Positions 8,422-16,596 of a stretch of 64,000 nucleotides of DNA are shown piece by piece. Numbering within the stretch: position 1 is the stretch's first letter; each line of letters begins with the position of its first letter. Position numbers and translations under genes: made by a program. The notes beneath the pieces were generated by a model. The model did not search any database. It saw only the letters and a program-made list of their open reading frames with translations, and was not told the origin of the DNA. Source of the stretch: Acinetobacter sp. NIPH 298 (GTDB lineage: Bacteria > Pseudomonadota > Gammaproteobacteria > Pseudomonadales > Moraxellaceae); the NCBI RefSeq assembly GCF_000369505.1, contig NZ_KB850055.1, positions 1,364,001 through 1,428,000 of the forward strand. Reading direction: 5' to 3'.

Positions 8422-9432
8422 CTAAGAAAATTGAATACCGACTTGTTGCAACTGCTGTTTCAACAAATCATAACAATCAGATGATAAAACAGCTTCAACT
8501 GGCACAACCCAAATTGGGATATTAAAATCAGAATGCTGTTGCAATAAACTTTTAAATTTTACAGCATCTTTTTCGGTCGTAATAATTGCATCTTGCGAAT
8601 CAAAGATTAAATCTTCGACTTCATAATCATAATGATCTGGAAACTCATGCGCTTGATATTGACTCACACCAAGCTTACTCAATGTTTGATAAAAGCGCTG
8701 TGGAAAGCCAATACCGACGACCGCATTAAAATATTGGTTCGCATCAAACCAACTTAACTCTAGATGAGTATTGAGCAGATAAGGCTTTCCCACATCTAAA
8801 TGCATATTTTTATGTGGCTGAGCAACTTTAGTATGCTCGATAACTGTGCTGCTTTTTAATCTTGATTTTGGTTCTCGCAAATACCCTTCGGGTAATAGTT
8901 TTTCGTTGCCCAAACCACGGTTTTGATCCAATACAATCCATTCAATCTGACGACCTAAAGCCCAATGCTGAAGACCATCATCACTAATAATCAAATCAAG
9001 ATCACCCGCGGTTCGCAACAGCAACTCTATAGATGCTTGACGATTTGGCCCAACAGCCATCGGCACATCGGTCGATTGAACAATCAAACAAGGCTCATCA
9101 CCAACAACGGAGGGCTCAGATGACTGTTCCACGCTTGCAGGAAAAGGACCTTGTCCGCCATAACCACGACTGATCACCCCAACACGTACACCTTGCTGTT
9201 GTAAATATTTCACCAACTCAATCAGCAATGGGGTTTTACCACTTCCACCAACCGTAATATTACCAATCACCATGATGGGCACAGGCGCGTGATAAACACT
9301 TTTGATGCCTACTTTATACAAGCTTTGATTTAGACAAAAACCAAACCGATATAACCATGACAATGGGCGCAAAACAATTAACCATGAAGCTTGTTCATTC
9401 CAAGCATCTTGTATACGTTGCGCCATCGACAT
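8422..9432 (-). CDS. lpxK: Tetraacyldisaccharide 4'-kinase
   Basis: LpxK phosphorylates the 4' position of the lipid A disaccharide at the inner membrane. The P-loop is visible in VGNITVGGSGKTPLL (about residues 56-70), and the DDGLQHW motif near 150 and the TEKDAVKF motif near 285 are typical. The N-terminal helix is amphipathic and hydrophobic, as expected for membrane association. The start at 9432 follows the msbA stop by two bases with GAGGAAG upstream, so the gene is translationally coupled to msbA. Confidence 0.96.
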   Translation of the reverse strand: MSMAQRIQDAWNEQASWLIVLRPLSWLYRFGFCLNQSLYKVGIKSVYHAPVPIMVIGNITVGGSGKTPLLIELVKYLQQQGVRVGVISRGYGGQGPFPASVEQSSEPSVVGDEPCLIVQSTDVPMAVGPNRQASIELLLRTAGDLDLIISDDGLQHWALGRQIEWIVLDQNRGLGNEKLLPEGYLREPKSRLKSSTVIEHTKVAQPHKNMHLDVGKPYLLNTHLELSWFDANQYFNAVVGIGFPQRFYQTLSKLGVSQYQAHEFPDHYDYEVEDLIFDSQDAIITTEKDAVKFKSLLQQHSDFNIPIWVVPVEAVLSSDCYDLLKQQLQQVGIQFS

Positions 9433-9434
9433 GC

Positions 9435-11162
9435 TTAATCTTCCTCAAAATTACGCTGATGTAACTGGTAATACATACCATGTTTAGTAAGTAACTCTGT
9501 ATGCGTACCCTGCTCTATAATCGTACCTTTGTCCATCACGACAATAATATCCGCATTTTCAACCGTTGATAGACGGTGTGCAATCACAATCGTTGTACGA
9601 CCTTGCATCGCCTCATCAAATGCTTGTTGAATAAAGTATTCGGACTCATTATCAAGCGCACTGGTTGCTTCATCTAAAATCAAGATCGGTGAATTTTTCA
9701 AAATTGCTCTGGCAATCGCAATACGCTGACGTTGACCACCAGATAGATTTAAACCTTGCGCACCTAGAACGGTGTCATACCCATGCGGCAACTCCATAAT
9801 AAAGTCATGCGCATAGGCTGCTTTCGCCGCTGCAATGATTTGCTCATCACTTGAATCTTGCAGTTGTCCATAGGCGATATTGTCACGCACGCTACGGTTG
9901 AATAGCACCACTTGTTGGTTCACCATCGCAATTTGCGAACGCAAACTAAGCAACTCAATCTCTTGAACAGGAATATCATCAAAATAAATCTGACCGCGAC
10001 TCAGTTCTTGGAAGCGCGGCAACATATTCACTAACGAGGTTTTACCCGCACCAGAGCGCCCAACCAATGCAATCGTTTGCCCAGCTTTTATATCTAAAGT
10101 GAAGTCTTTAATCGCATGGGTGCCATCGCTATATTGCAAATTTGCATGATCAAATCGAATATTGCCTTTCAATGCAGGTTTTAATTGGCCTTTATTTTCT
10201 TCTTCTGGTAGATCCAATAACTCAAAAACCGAATGCGCAGCAGCTAAACCACGTTGTAGTTTTTCATTGATATCCGTTAAGTTTTTCACTGGCTTAGAAA
10301 TCAAACCTGCAGCAGTAATATAAGCTACAAATTCACCAGCTGAAGTATCACCAAATACTTGTGGTCTTAACGCTAACCAAAGAATAAGTGCCATTGCACA
10401 AGACAAAACAAGCTGAACAACAGGACTGTTAATATTTTGAACCACGACCATTTTTAAACCACGGCGAAGGTTTTCTACCGATGATGTATAAAAACGTTGT
10501 TGTTCGAAAGCTTCACCTGTAAAACTTTTGACTACTGAATTACCATTAATGGTTTCTTGAACCACGTGATTGACATCACCCATGGTATTTTGTACTTGCA
10601 GTGAAAGCTTACGCATTCGTTTCGCAGCAACACGAACTAACAAGCCAATCACAGGCATAAATACAATAATACAAAGCGTTAAGCGCCAGTTGGTATAAAA
10701 TAAATAACTGAGCAGCGCGATCACAATTAAACCATCTTTTACGACGGTTTGCAGTGAGTCCGACGAGGCTGCTGTTAACTGTTGTACGTTGTACATCAAC
10801 TTAGAACTGATATGTCCTGAAGTATTATCAAGATAATATTGTGCAGGTAGCCTTAGGAGTTTCGCATAAACTTCTTGGCGAATACTAAACACCAATCTTC
10901 TTGAAATTACTGCTGTAAAGTAGCCACCTAGAAACAAGCCTATGCCGCGGAAAAACATAAGCAAAATAATTAAAACTGGAAACCAGTTTAAATTTTCTCG
11001 ACTACCTTCCTGAATCGCATCAATAATATATTTAAGTAGTTTAGCGACCGACACCTCGGTGGCGGCATTGATACTAAAACCAAGCAATACTAATAAGGCA
11101 ACGCCCCAATAAGATTTTAAATAAGTTAAAAGACGCAAATAGACTTTAAAATCTTGACTCAC
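9435..11162 (-). CDS. msbA: Lipid A export ABC transporter MsbA
   Basis: Half-size ABC exporter (575 residues) that flips core-lipid A across the inner membrane. Six transmembrane helices occupy about residues 15-310, followed by an ATPase domain with Walker A GRSGAGKTS, signature LSGGQRQRIAIARA, Walker B ILILDEATSALD and the H-loop VIAHRLSTV. The start codon is GTG at 11162, overlapping the exbD stop by four bases (GTGA). Its place before lpxK and kdsB argues for MsbA over other exporters. Confidence 0.95.
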   Translation of the reverse strand: MSQDFKVYLRLLTYLKSYWGVALLVLLGFSINAATEVSVAKLLKYIIDAIQEGSRENLNWFPVLIILLMFFRGIGLFLGGYFTAVISRRLVFSIRQEVYAKLLRLPAQYYLDNTSGHISSKLMYNVQQLTAASSDSLQTVVKDGLIVIALLSYLFYTNWRLTLCIIVFMPVIGLLVRVAAKRMRKLSLQVQNTMGDVNHVVQETINGNSVVKSFTGEAFEQQRFYTSSVENLRRGLKMVVVQNINSPVVQLVLSCAMALILWLALRPQVFGDTSAGEFVAYITAAGLISKPVKNLTDINEKLQRGLAAAHSVFELLDLPEEENKGQLKPALKGNIRFDHANLQYSDGTHAIKDFTLDIKAGQTIALVGRSGAGKTSLVNMLPRFQELSRGQIYFDDIPVQEIELLSLRSQIAMVNQQVVLFNRSVRDNIAYGQLQDSSDEQIIAAAKAAYAHDFIMELPHGYDTVLGAQGLNLSGGQRQRIAIARAILKNSPILILDEATSALDNESEYFIQQAFDEAMQGRTTIVIAHRLSTVENADIIVVMDKGTIIEQGTHTELLTKHGMYYQLHQRNFEED

Positions 11163-11590
11163 TCAGTAAAACCTCTAGTTGGAACTTTAGTGCTAATGTT
11201 GACATTGACAAAGCCAAGCTGTCCCGCCACATCCATCACACGAATCACATCTTGATGTGCTGCATTTGAATCAGCGGCAATAATGAACATAAAATCTCGG
11301 CGATCTTGGGCAACTTGTTTAATTGCAGTGCTTAGGTCAGCAATTTCTTTGCTTGATAATGCTTGACCATTCACAGAATAATACCCTTTTGAGTCTACCA
11401 TGATTTCAATTTTGTGATCGAATTGTTTCGGCGGAACGCCTTGCGCATCAGGCAGCGTAAGATTTATACGACTTTGCTGACTAAAAGTGGTTGAAAGCAA
11501 TAAAAACACCAAAATAAATAACATGCAATCAATCATTGGTGTCAAATTGATATGAATATCTTCAACCTGAGAACGTTTAAATTTCATCAT
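11159..11590 (-). CDS. exbD: ExbD/TolR family biopolymer transport protein
   Basis: Proton-channel partner of the ExbB/TolQ type, 143 residues. A single transmembrane helix near residues 15-38 contains the functional Asp in LTPMIDCMLFILVF, and the remainder is a periplasmic domain. It follows exbB by about ten bases and overlaps msbA. No tonB gene is adjacent, and the same pair is found next to lpxK in pseudomonads. It may therefore energise an envelope process other than classical siderophore uptake; this is inference. Confidence 0.9.
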   Translation of the reverse strand: MMKFKRSQVEDIHINLTPMIDCMLFILVFLLLSTTFSQQSRINLTLPDAQGVPPKQFDHKIEIMVDSKGYYSVNGQALSSKEIADLSTAIKQVAQDRRDFMFIIAADSNAAHQDVIRVMDVAGQLGFVNVNISTKVPTRGFTE

Positions 11591-11601
11591 GACACCTATG
11601 C

Positions 11602-12231
11602 TTAGCTTGCACGACGGTGTTCTTGTACATGCGCTGCTTTTTTATAAAAAAGCGCGGCATGAAACAATGTTGATTGTTGCTCTAGCTCAGCAACATATTC
11701 AAGTACTACTCGTTGAAAATAGCGGTACGCAATCATGGCAGGAATAGCAATTAACATCCCGACAGCAGTGGTAATTAGCGCAGTCGAAATCCCTGGCATC
11801 ATCATGCTTGCATTACCAGAAGAACCAATATCAACCACCAAAAAAGCCTCGATGATGCCAATGACCGTACCCAACAAGCCAAGTAATGGTGCAATTGCAC
11901 CTAATGTACCTAAAAAATTGATATTCTTTTCTAGATAACTGATTTCTTGTGAAGCCGTGGCTTCCATTTGCGCACGAGCAAATTGCTCACCTTGGTTTTG
12001 ATGTGCATAGCCCGCTTTTAGGATACGACCTAAAGGGCTATTTTGAGCGTCATCATGTTCTAAATGTGAAATAACTGATTCTACATCAGCCCCCTGAACA
12101 AGGAGTGCTTGAGGTAAAACCTGCGAACGCTTCAACCGGATGAAACGCTCAATGATAATCGCAACCGTAAAAATTGATGAGAAAATAAGGGGCAGCATCA
12201 ACCAGCCACCCGCTTTCACAAGTTCCCACAT
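11602..12231 (-). CDS. exbB: MotA/TolQ/ExbB proton channel protein
   Basis: Inner-membrane proton channel subunit of about 209 residues. Hydrophobic segments are at about 8-28, 105-130 and 145-170, and the conserved GTLGAIAPLLGLLGTVIGII region lines the channel. The ATG at 12231 is preferred to a TTG twelve bases upstream because GGGGA sits six bases before it. It is first in the exbB-exbD-msbA-lpxK-kdsB-holB run, so ExbBD is likely co-expressed with lipid A transport. Confidence 0.9.
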   Translation of the reverse strand: MWELVKAGGWLMLPLIFSSIFTVAIIIERFIRLKRSQVLPQALLVQGADVESVISHLEHDDAQNSPLGRILKAGYAHQNQGEQFARAQMEATASQEISYLEKNINFLGTLGAIAPLLGLLGTVIGIIEAFLVVDIGSSGNASMMMPGISTALITTAVGMLIAIPAMIAYRYFQRVVLEYVAELEQQSTLFHAALFYKKAAHVQEHRRAS

Positions 12232-12286
12232 ATTATTCCCCAATAATATTTAAAATATAAAAGGATGGTTTCTCAATATTATCAGT

Positions 12287-13174
12287 TTAATTCGGTAAAC
12301 AAATATTTAGGATTCCATCCAACTCATCCAATGAATGATATTGAATCACTAATTTCCCTTTGCCTTTTTGATTATGGTCTATTTTCACATTTGCCCCAAA
12401 ACGTTCAGATAACTTTTGAGTCAGTTGTTCAATATCTGGAGAAATTAGCGCCTTTTCCTTTTCAGGTTTTGGCTCATTCCACTCACGAACCAATTGTTCA
12501 GTTTGACGTACCGATAAGCCTTTTTCAATAACGATATCTACAACTGCAATTTGATCTTTGGCCTTTAGGGTCAAAATGGCACGTGCGTGCCCCATATCGA
12601 TTTGACCTTGCTGCATAAAGTCTTTAATTGGGTCAGCCAAACTGAGTAACCGCAATAAATTACTAACTGTCGTCCGTGCTTTACCAACAGTTTCAGCAAT
12701 CTCCTGATGACTTAAACCAAATTCTTCATGGAAACGCTGTAAAGCCAAAGCCTGATCGATCGGATTTAAATCTTGACGTTGAATATTCTCGATTAACGCC
12801 AAAGCAATCGCCACTTGATCATTGAGTTCACGCACAATTGCAGGGATTTCTGTCAATCCCGCCATCTGCGCTGCGCGCCAACGACGCTCACCCGCAATAA
12901 TCTCGTATGGATACTGTTCATCGTCGACAGGACGAATCACAATTGGTTGCATCACACCATGTTTTTCAATCGAAGAAGCAAGCTCTTTTAACTCTTGCTC
13001 CTGAATAAAACGACGCGGCTGATACTCCCCACGTTTCAATAAATTGACATCAATCTGCTTGAGTTGACCATGATCTAAAGCTTGTGCTTCAAGTTGCAAT
13101 TTCTCTTTCTGAATTGAACCTAGTAGCGCATCTAAACCACGACCTTTAGCCAACCCGCGTTTTTTGATGCTCAT
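12287..13174 (-). CDS. parB: Chromosome partitioning protein ParB
   Basis: ParB/Spo0J CTPase that binds centromere-like parS sites. Domain order is visible: N-terminal ParA-interacting stretch (KKRGLAKGRGLDALLG, residues 3-18), the ParB nuclease-like CTP-binding domain with GERRWRAAQ near residues 94-102, the helix-turn-helix core near 150-175 and a C-terminal dimerisation domain. The start overlaps the parA stop by four bases. At 295 residues it is normal. No parS consensus was spotted nearby. Confidence 0.96.
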   Translation of the reverse strand: MSIKKRGLAKGRGLDALLGSIQKEKLQLEAQALDHGQLKQIDVNLLKRGEYQPRRFIQEQELKELASSIEKHGVMQPIVIRPVDDEQYPYEIIAGERRWRAAQMAGLTEIPAIVRELNDQVAIALALIENIQRQDLNPIDQALALQRFHEEFGLSHQEIAETVGKARTTVSNLLRLLSLADPIKDFMQQGQIDMGHARAILTLKAKDQIAVVDIVIEKGLSVRQTEQLVREWNEPKPEKEKALISPDIEQLTQKLSERFGANVKIDHNQKGKGKLVIQYHSLDELDGILNICLPN

Positions 13175-13953
13175 ACAGCACTTCCTTTTTTCACTTTACT
13201 TTTCTTCAATATTTCTGCGGCCAAATTCAAATATGCGACCGCACCTTTCGAGCTTTTTTCAAAATAGATCACAGGTAAACCGTGTGCAGGTGCTTCAGCC
13301 AAACGGATATTTCTTGGTACAACCGTATCATACAGTTTCTTACCAAAATATTGCTCCAACTCAGCCGAGACATCACGTGTCAATGCATTACGAGCATCGT
13401 ACATGGTACGTAATACCCCAACAATTTCCAAGTTTGGATTAAGGGCTTTTTGTATACGATCAATTGTTTGTGTTAAATCAGCCAACCCTTCCAAAGCATA
13501 ATACTCACATTGCATTGGTATAATCACACCAGTGACAGCAGCCAAGGCATTGACCGTAATAAGGCTTAAACTTGGCGCACAGTCGACAATAATATAATCA
13601 TAAGATGCGGAAATTTCTTGCAATGCATTTTTAAGAATAAACTCACGTCCATCTTGCTCTGCAATTGCAAGCTCGACACCTGCAAGCTCACGATTTGCGC
13701 CTAATACCTTATAACCCACCTCGGCTTTTTGAATTGCAGTCTCGATTGGAACTTCACCCAGAAGGACGTCGGTTATTGAATAAAGAAGATCATTTTTTTG
13801 AACGCCAGACCCCATTGTGGCATTGCCTTGTGAATCCATATCAATCAACAAGACACGTTTCTTTAAGATCGCCAAGGACGCAGCAAGATTTACGGCTGTC
13901 GTGGTTTTCCCGACACCACCTTTTTGGTTTGCAATCGCAATAATTTGAGCCAT
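13171..13953 (-). CDS. parA: Chromosome partitioning ATPase ParA
   Basis: Soj/ParA-type Walker ATPase (260 residues) acting with ParB in chromosome segregation. The deviant Walker A motif KGGVGKTTTAVNLA is at residues 10-23, the switch region DMDSQGNATMGSG follows, and the VDCAPSL Walker B segment is near residue 123. It has no N-terminal DNA-binding extension, as expected for a chromosomal ParA. It sits 18 bases downstream of rsmG, the conserved gidB-parA-parB order, and is coupled to parB. Confidence 0.97.
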   Translation of the reverse strand: MAQIIAIANQKGGVGKTTTAVNLAASLAILKKRVLLIDMDSQGNATMGSGVQKNDLLYSITDVLLGEVPIETAIQKAEVGYKVLGANRELAGVELAIAEQDGREFILKNALQEISASYDYIIVDCAPSLSLITVNALAAVTGVIIPMQCEYYALEGLADLTQTIDRIQKALNPNLEIVGVLRTMYDARNALTRDVSAELEQYFGKKLYDTVVPRNIRLAEAPAHGLPVIYFEKSSKGAVAYLNLAAEILKKSKVKKGSAV

Positions 13954-13971
13954 GATTACCCTTAATATTTT

Positions 13972-14607
13972 TTATTGAATACGTTGAAGTAAAAGTAAAT
14001 GACGCTGTTCATCTAATCTTGGTACCCGAAGCTCAATCACTTTACACGAATATTTATCTTTCAACTGCACAACCTCATCCGTTGGGATTAAGCCTTTCAT
14101 CGCAGCAATGATGCTCTGCTCATGCATATAAGGTTGTGCCGCATCCACAAAGTCAGACAATGATGCAAAAGCTCGACTTGTAATGACATCGAAATGACCA
14201 AGCTCATTGATGCTTTCTTCATTTTCAACACGTGTTTGCACTGCAATTACATTTTTTAGCTTCAAATCTGCGATAAATTGTTTCAAGAAACGAATCTTTT
14301 TACCATTTGAATCCAACAACACACAATGACGTTCTGGTTGACACAATGCAATGATCATGCCCGGCATACCACCACCGGTACCCACATCCAACAAACGCCC
14401 CTGTGGTAAATCTTTTAAGATACTTAAACTATCCAATAAATGTTTAACCAACATTTCTTTAGGGTCACGAATAGCCGTCAGGTTATATGCCTTATTCCAT
14501 AGCACTAAAGCATCTTGATATTTCAGTAAGAGTGTTAGGGTTTCTTCGCTTAGGCTTAATCCTAAGGCTTGACTTCCTTGCTTTAATTCTTGAAAAAAAG
14601 GATGCAT
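13972..14607 (-). CDS. rsmG: 16S rRNA (guanine527-N7)-methyltransferase
   Basis: RsmG (GidB) methylates G527 of 16S rRNA using S-adenosylmethionine. The 211-residue protein has the SAM-binding motif LLDVGTGGGMPGM near residues 70-82, followed by the LLDSNGKKIRFL motif typical of the family. The ATG at 14607 was chosen because the conserved region begins immediately after it and the resulting length is standard; the upstream in-frame extension is rich in Cys and unlike RsmG. Confidence 0.95.
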   Translation of the reverse strand: MHPFFQELKQGSQALGLSLSEETLTLLLKYQDALVLWNKAYNLTAIRDPKEMLVKHLLDSLSILKDLPQGRLLDVGTGGGMPGMIIALCQPERHCVLLDSNGKKIRFLKQFIADLKLKNVIAVQTRVENEESINELGHFDVITSRAFASLSDFVDAAQPYMHEQSIIAAMKGLIPTDEVVQLKDKYSCKVIELRVPRLDEQRHLLLLQRIQ

Positions 14608-14775
14608 AACGGTGCAACATCTCGATAAATTTGCTGTGCAGTATACCGATTTCTGATACAAGACACAGTAGGACTTGTTGAACGATTATGCAGTTAAACA
14701 TTTTACAGCATGATAAACTGCACAATCCTCTGTATTTTACCATTCTTCATACAAATCAAAGATAGACAAGGTATT

Positions 14776-15465
14776 TTATAAAAGCTCGCCTTGCTGAATT
14801 TGTTGATCAAGTTGTTCTAAACGCTCAGGCGTTCCAACATCCACCCAAACGGCTTGCATTTTCTCAGCCGAAACCTGCTGTTGTTGCATCGCTTGCTTTA
14901 ACAATGGAGCTAATGGTCGCTTTCCACCCTCTAAACCAGCAAACATTTGTGGAGATAATACGGCCACACCACTATAAGTCAGCGCCTCACCCAATTGTGC
15001 CTGCTCAAAAGTATAAGCATGCTCATTTGCTAGAATAAAGTCACCTTTTAGATGTTGTGGTGGGTTTTCAACCAACACCAAATGAGCTTGTTTATCACCC
15101 AGTTCAACATTCAACAACGAGGAGAAATCCATCGTCGTCCATACATCACCATTGACCAAGATGAATGGCTGATCACCCAACAACGGCAATGCATTGATGA
15201 TTCCACCTGCAGTTTCAAGCCCTTCACCTTCATGCGACCACAGAATATTTACACCAAATTGGCTGCCATCACCTAAATCAGCAACAAGTTTTTCAGCTAA
15301 CCAAGCCGTATTAATGACGATTTCAGTTATACCAATTTGTTGTAGCTTTTCAATATGCCAAACAATCAATGGTTTCCCACCGACTTCTAACAGAGGTTTT
15401 GGCGTATGTAAGGTTAAAGGTCGCATGCGATTGCCCAGACCCGCAGCAAGAATCATCGCTTTCAT
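14776..15465 (-). CDS. murU: N-acetylmuramate alpha-1-phosphate uridylyltransferase
   Basis: Sugar nucleotidyltransferase of 229 residues with the N-terminal signature MILAAGLGNRMRPLT (residues 3-17) and the VNGDVWTTMDF metal-binding segment near 105. It converts MurNAc-1-phosphate to UDP-MurNAc in the fosfomycin-insensitive peptidoglycan recycling route known from Pseudomonas. The start overlaps the stop of amgK by one base (TAATG), and this pairing supports MurU over a generic glucose-1-phosphate transferase. Confidence 0.92.
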   Translation of the reverse strand: MKAMILAAGLGNRMRPLTLHTPKPLLEVGGKPLIVWHIEKLQQIGITEIVINTAWLAEKLVADLGDGSQFGVNILWSHEGEGLETAGGIINALPLLGDQPFILVNGDVWTTMDFSSLLNVELGDKQAHLVLVENPPQHLKGDFILANEHAYTFEQAQLGEALTYSGVAVLSPQMFAGLEGGKRPLAPLLKQAMQQQQVSAEKMQAVWVDVGTPERLEQLDQQIQQGELL

Positions 15466-16478
15466 TATGCCGCAACCTCGTAATTACCATATTTCACAAC
15501 AAACTTCGGCATCACCACATCACGAATGAACTGCATAAAGTCATTTAATTCATCATAGCCTTGGCTTTCTTCAAGCAAATACCACATCACTCGTGGCAAA
15601 TCACTTAAATAACCAGATTTTCCGTCGCGCTCAAACAAACGCACAAAAATACCTAGAATTTTGAGATGACGCTGAATCGCCATAAGATCTGCATCGCGTT
15701 TGAACTGTTCAAAACTGCGGCTTTCTCTGGTAGAGCTAGGCAACAAATTATAAAACAGCTCAAACCAGTGATATACACGTTCAGCATTCCATTGCACATA
15801 AGCATCACGTGTAATCGAAATGAGATCATAAGTGTCAGCACCAATCACGGCATCCTGAAAATCAATCACACCCAAATCTTGTTCATTCTCAATTTTCATG
15901 AGGTTTCGACTATGAAAGTCACGGTGCACAATCACTTGTGGTTGATTGGTCGCCTCGACAGCCAGAAAGTCAAATGCTTGCTCAATCGTTTCAAGCTGCT
16001 GCTCTGTAGGCTGAATATTCAACGAAGGCAACAACCACTCCGTCAATAATCGCATTTCAGTCATCAACTTTTCATACGAATATGCTGGCAAATGGTCTCG
16101 GCCATCAATTTGCTGCAATTCGATCAACTGCTTAAAACTCTGCGCATAGTATTGATCGACTGTTTCATCATTCAACAATGTAGATAGCACTACATCACCA
16201 AAATCTTCTAACAGCAGCAAACCTTGCGCTAAGTCTTTCGCAACGATATGGGGCACACGAACACCATGCCGATCAAAGAACTCATCAATACTCACAAATG
16301 GAATACAATCTTCTTTTTCAGGAGGAGCATCCATCAGCATATATGTTTTGTTTTGTAACTTGATTCGCGCATAGCGGCGGAAGCTAGCATCACCCGCTAA
16401 AAAGCTGATCTCGAACTGATCAGATTGCAGCGTGGTATGCAGCCAAGTTTGTATCAATTGTTCACGTTGTGTATTCAT
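15465..16478 (-). CDS. amgK: N-acetylmuramate/N-acetylglucosamine anomeric kinase
   Basis: Aminoglycoside-phosphotransferase-fold kinase that phosphorylates the anomeric hydroxyl of recycled MurNAc. Catalytic loop VIHRDFHSRNLM and the metal-binding VIDFQDAVIG are visible at about residues 190-220. The ATG at 16478 is chosen over a TTG six bases upstream. The gene is divergent from lptD, an arrangement also seen in pseudomonads, and coupled to murU. About 337 residues, normal for AmgK. Confidence 0.92.
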   Translation of the reverse strand: MNTQREQLIQTWLHTTLQSDQFEISFLAGDASFRRYARIKLQNKTYMLMDAPPEKEDCIPFVSIDEFFDRHGVRVPHIVAKDLAQGLLLLEDFGDVVLSTLLNDETVDQYYAQSFKQLIELQQIDGRDHLPAYSYEKLMTEMRLLTEWLLPSLNIQPTEQQLETIEQAFDFLAVEATNQPQVIVHRDFHSRNLMKIENEQDLGVIDFQDAVIGADTYDLISITRDAYVQWNAERVYHWFELFYNLLPSSTRESRSFEQFKRDADLMAIQRHLKILGIFVRLFERDGKSGYLSDLPRVMWYLLEESQGYDELNDFMQFIRDVVMPKFVVKYGNYEVAA

Positions 16479-16596
16479 TTGCAATAAAATCTAAAACTAG
16501 CTGAGATTTTGAAAGCTTAAGTGTAGCCACTTATCAACTTTTTCTCTATGATGCGACAATAATTAATTGTGAATTAGCATATTGGTTAATGAGACA

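Noticed and set aside
12287..14607. A parS site near parA-parB
   Set aside because: No TGTTTCACGTGAAACA-like palindrome was seen in or around these genes.
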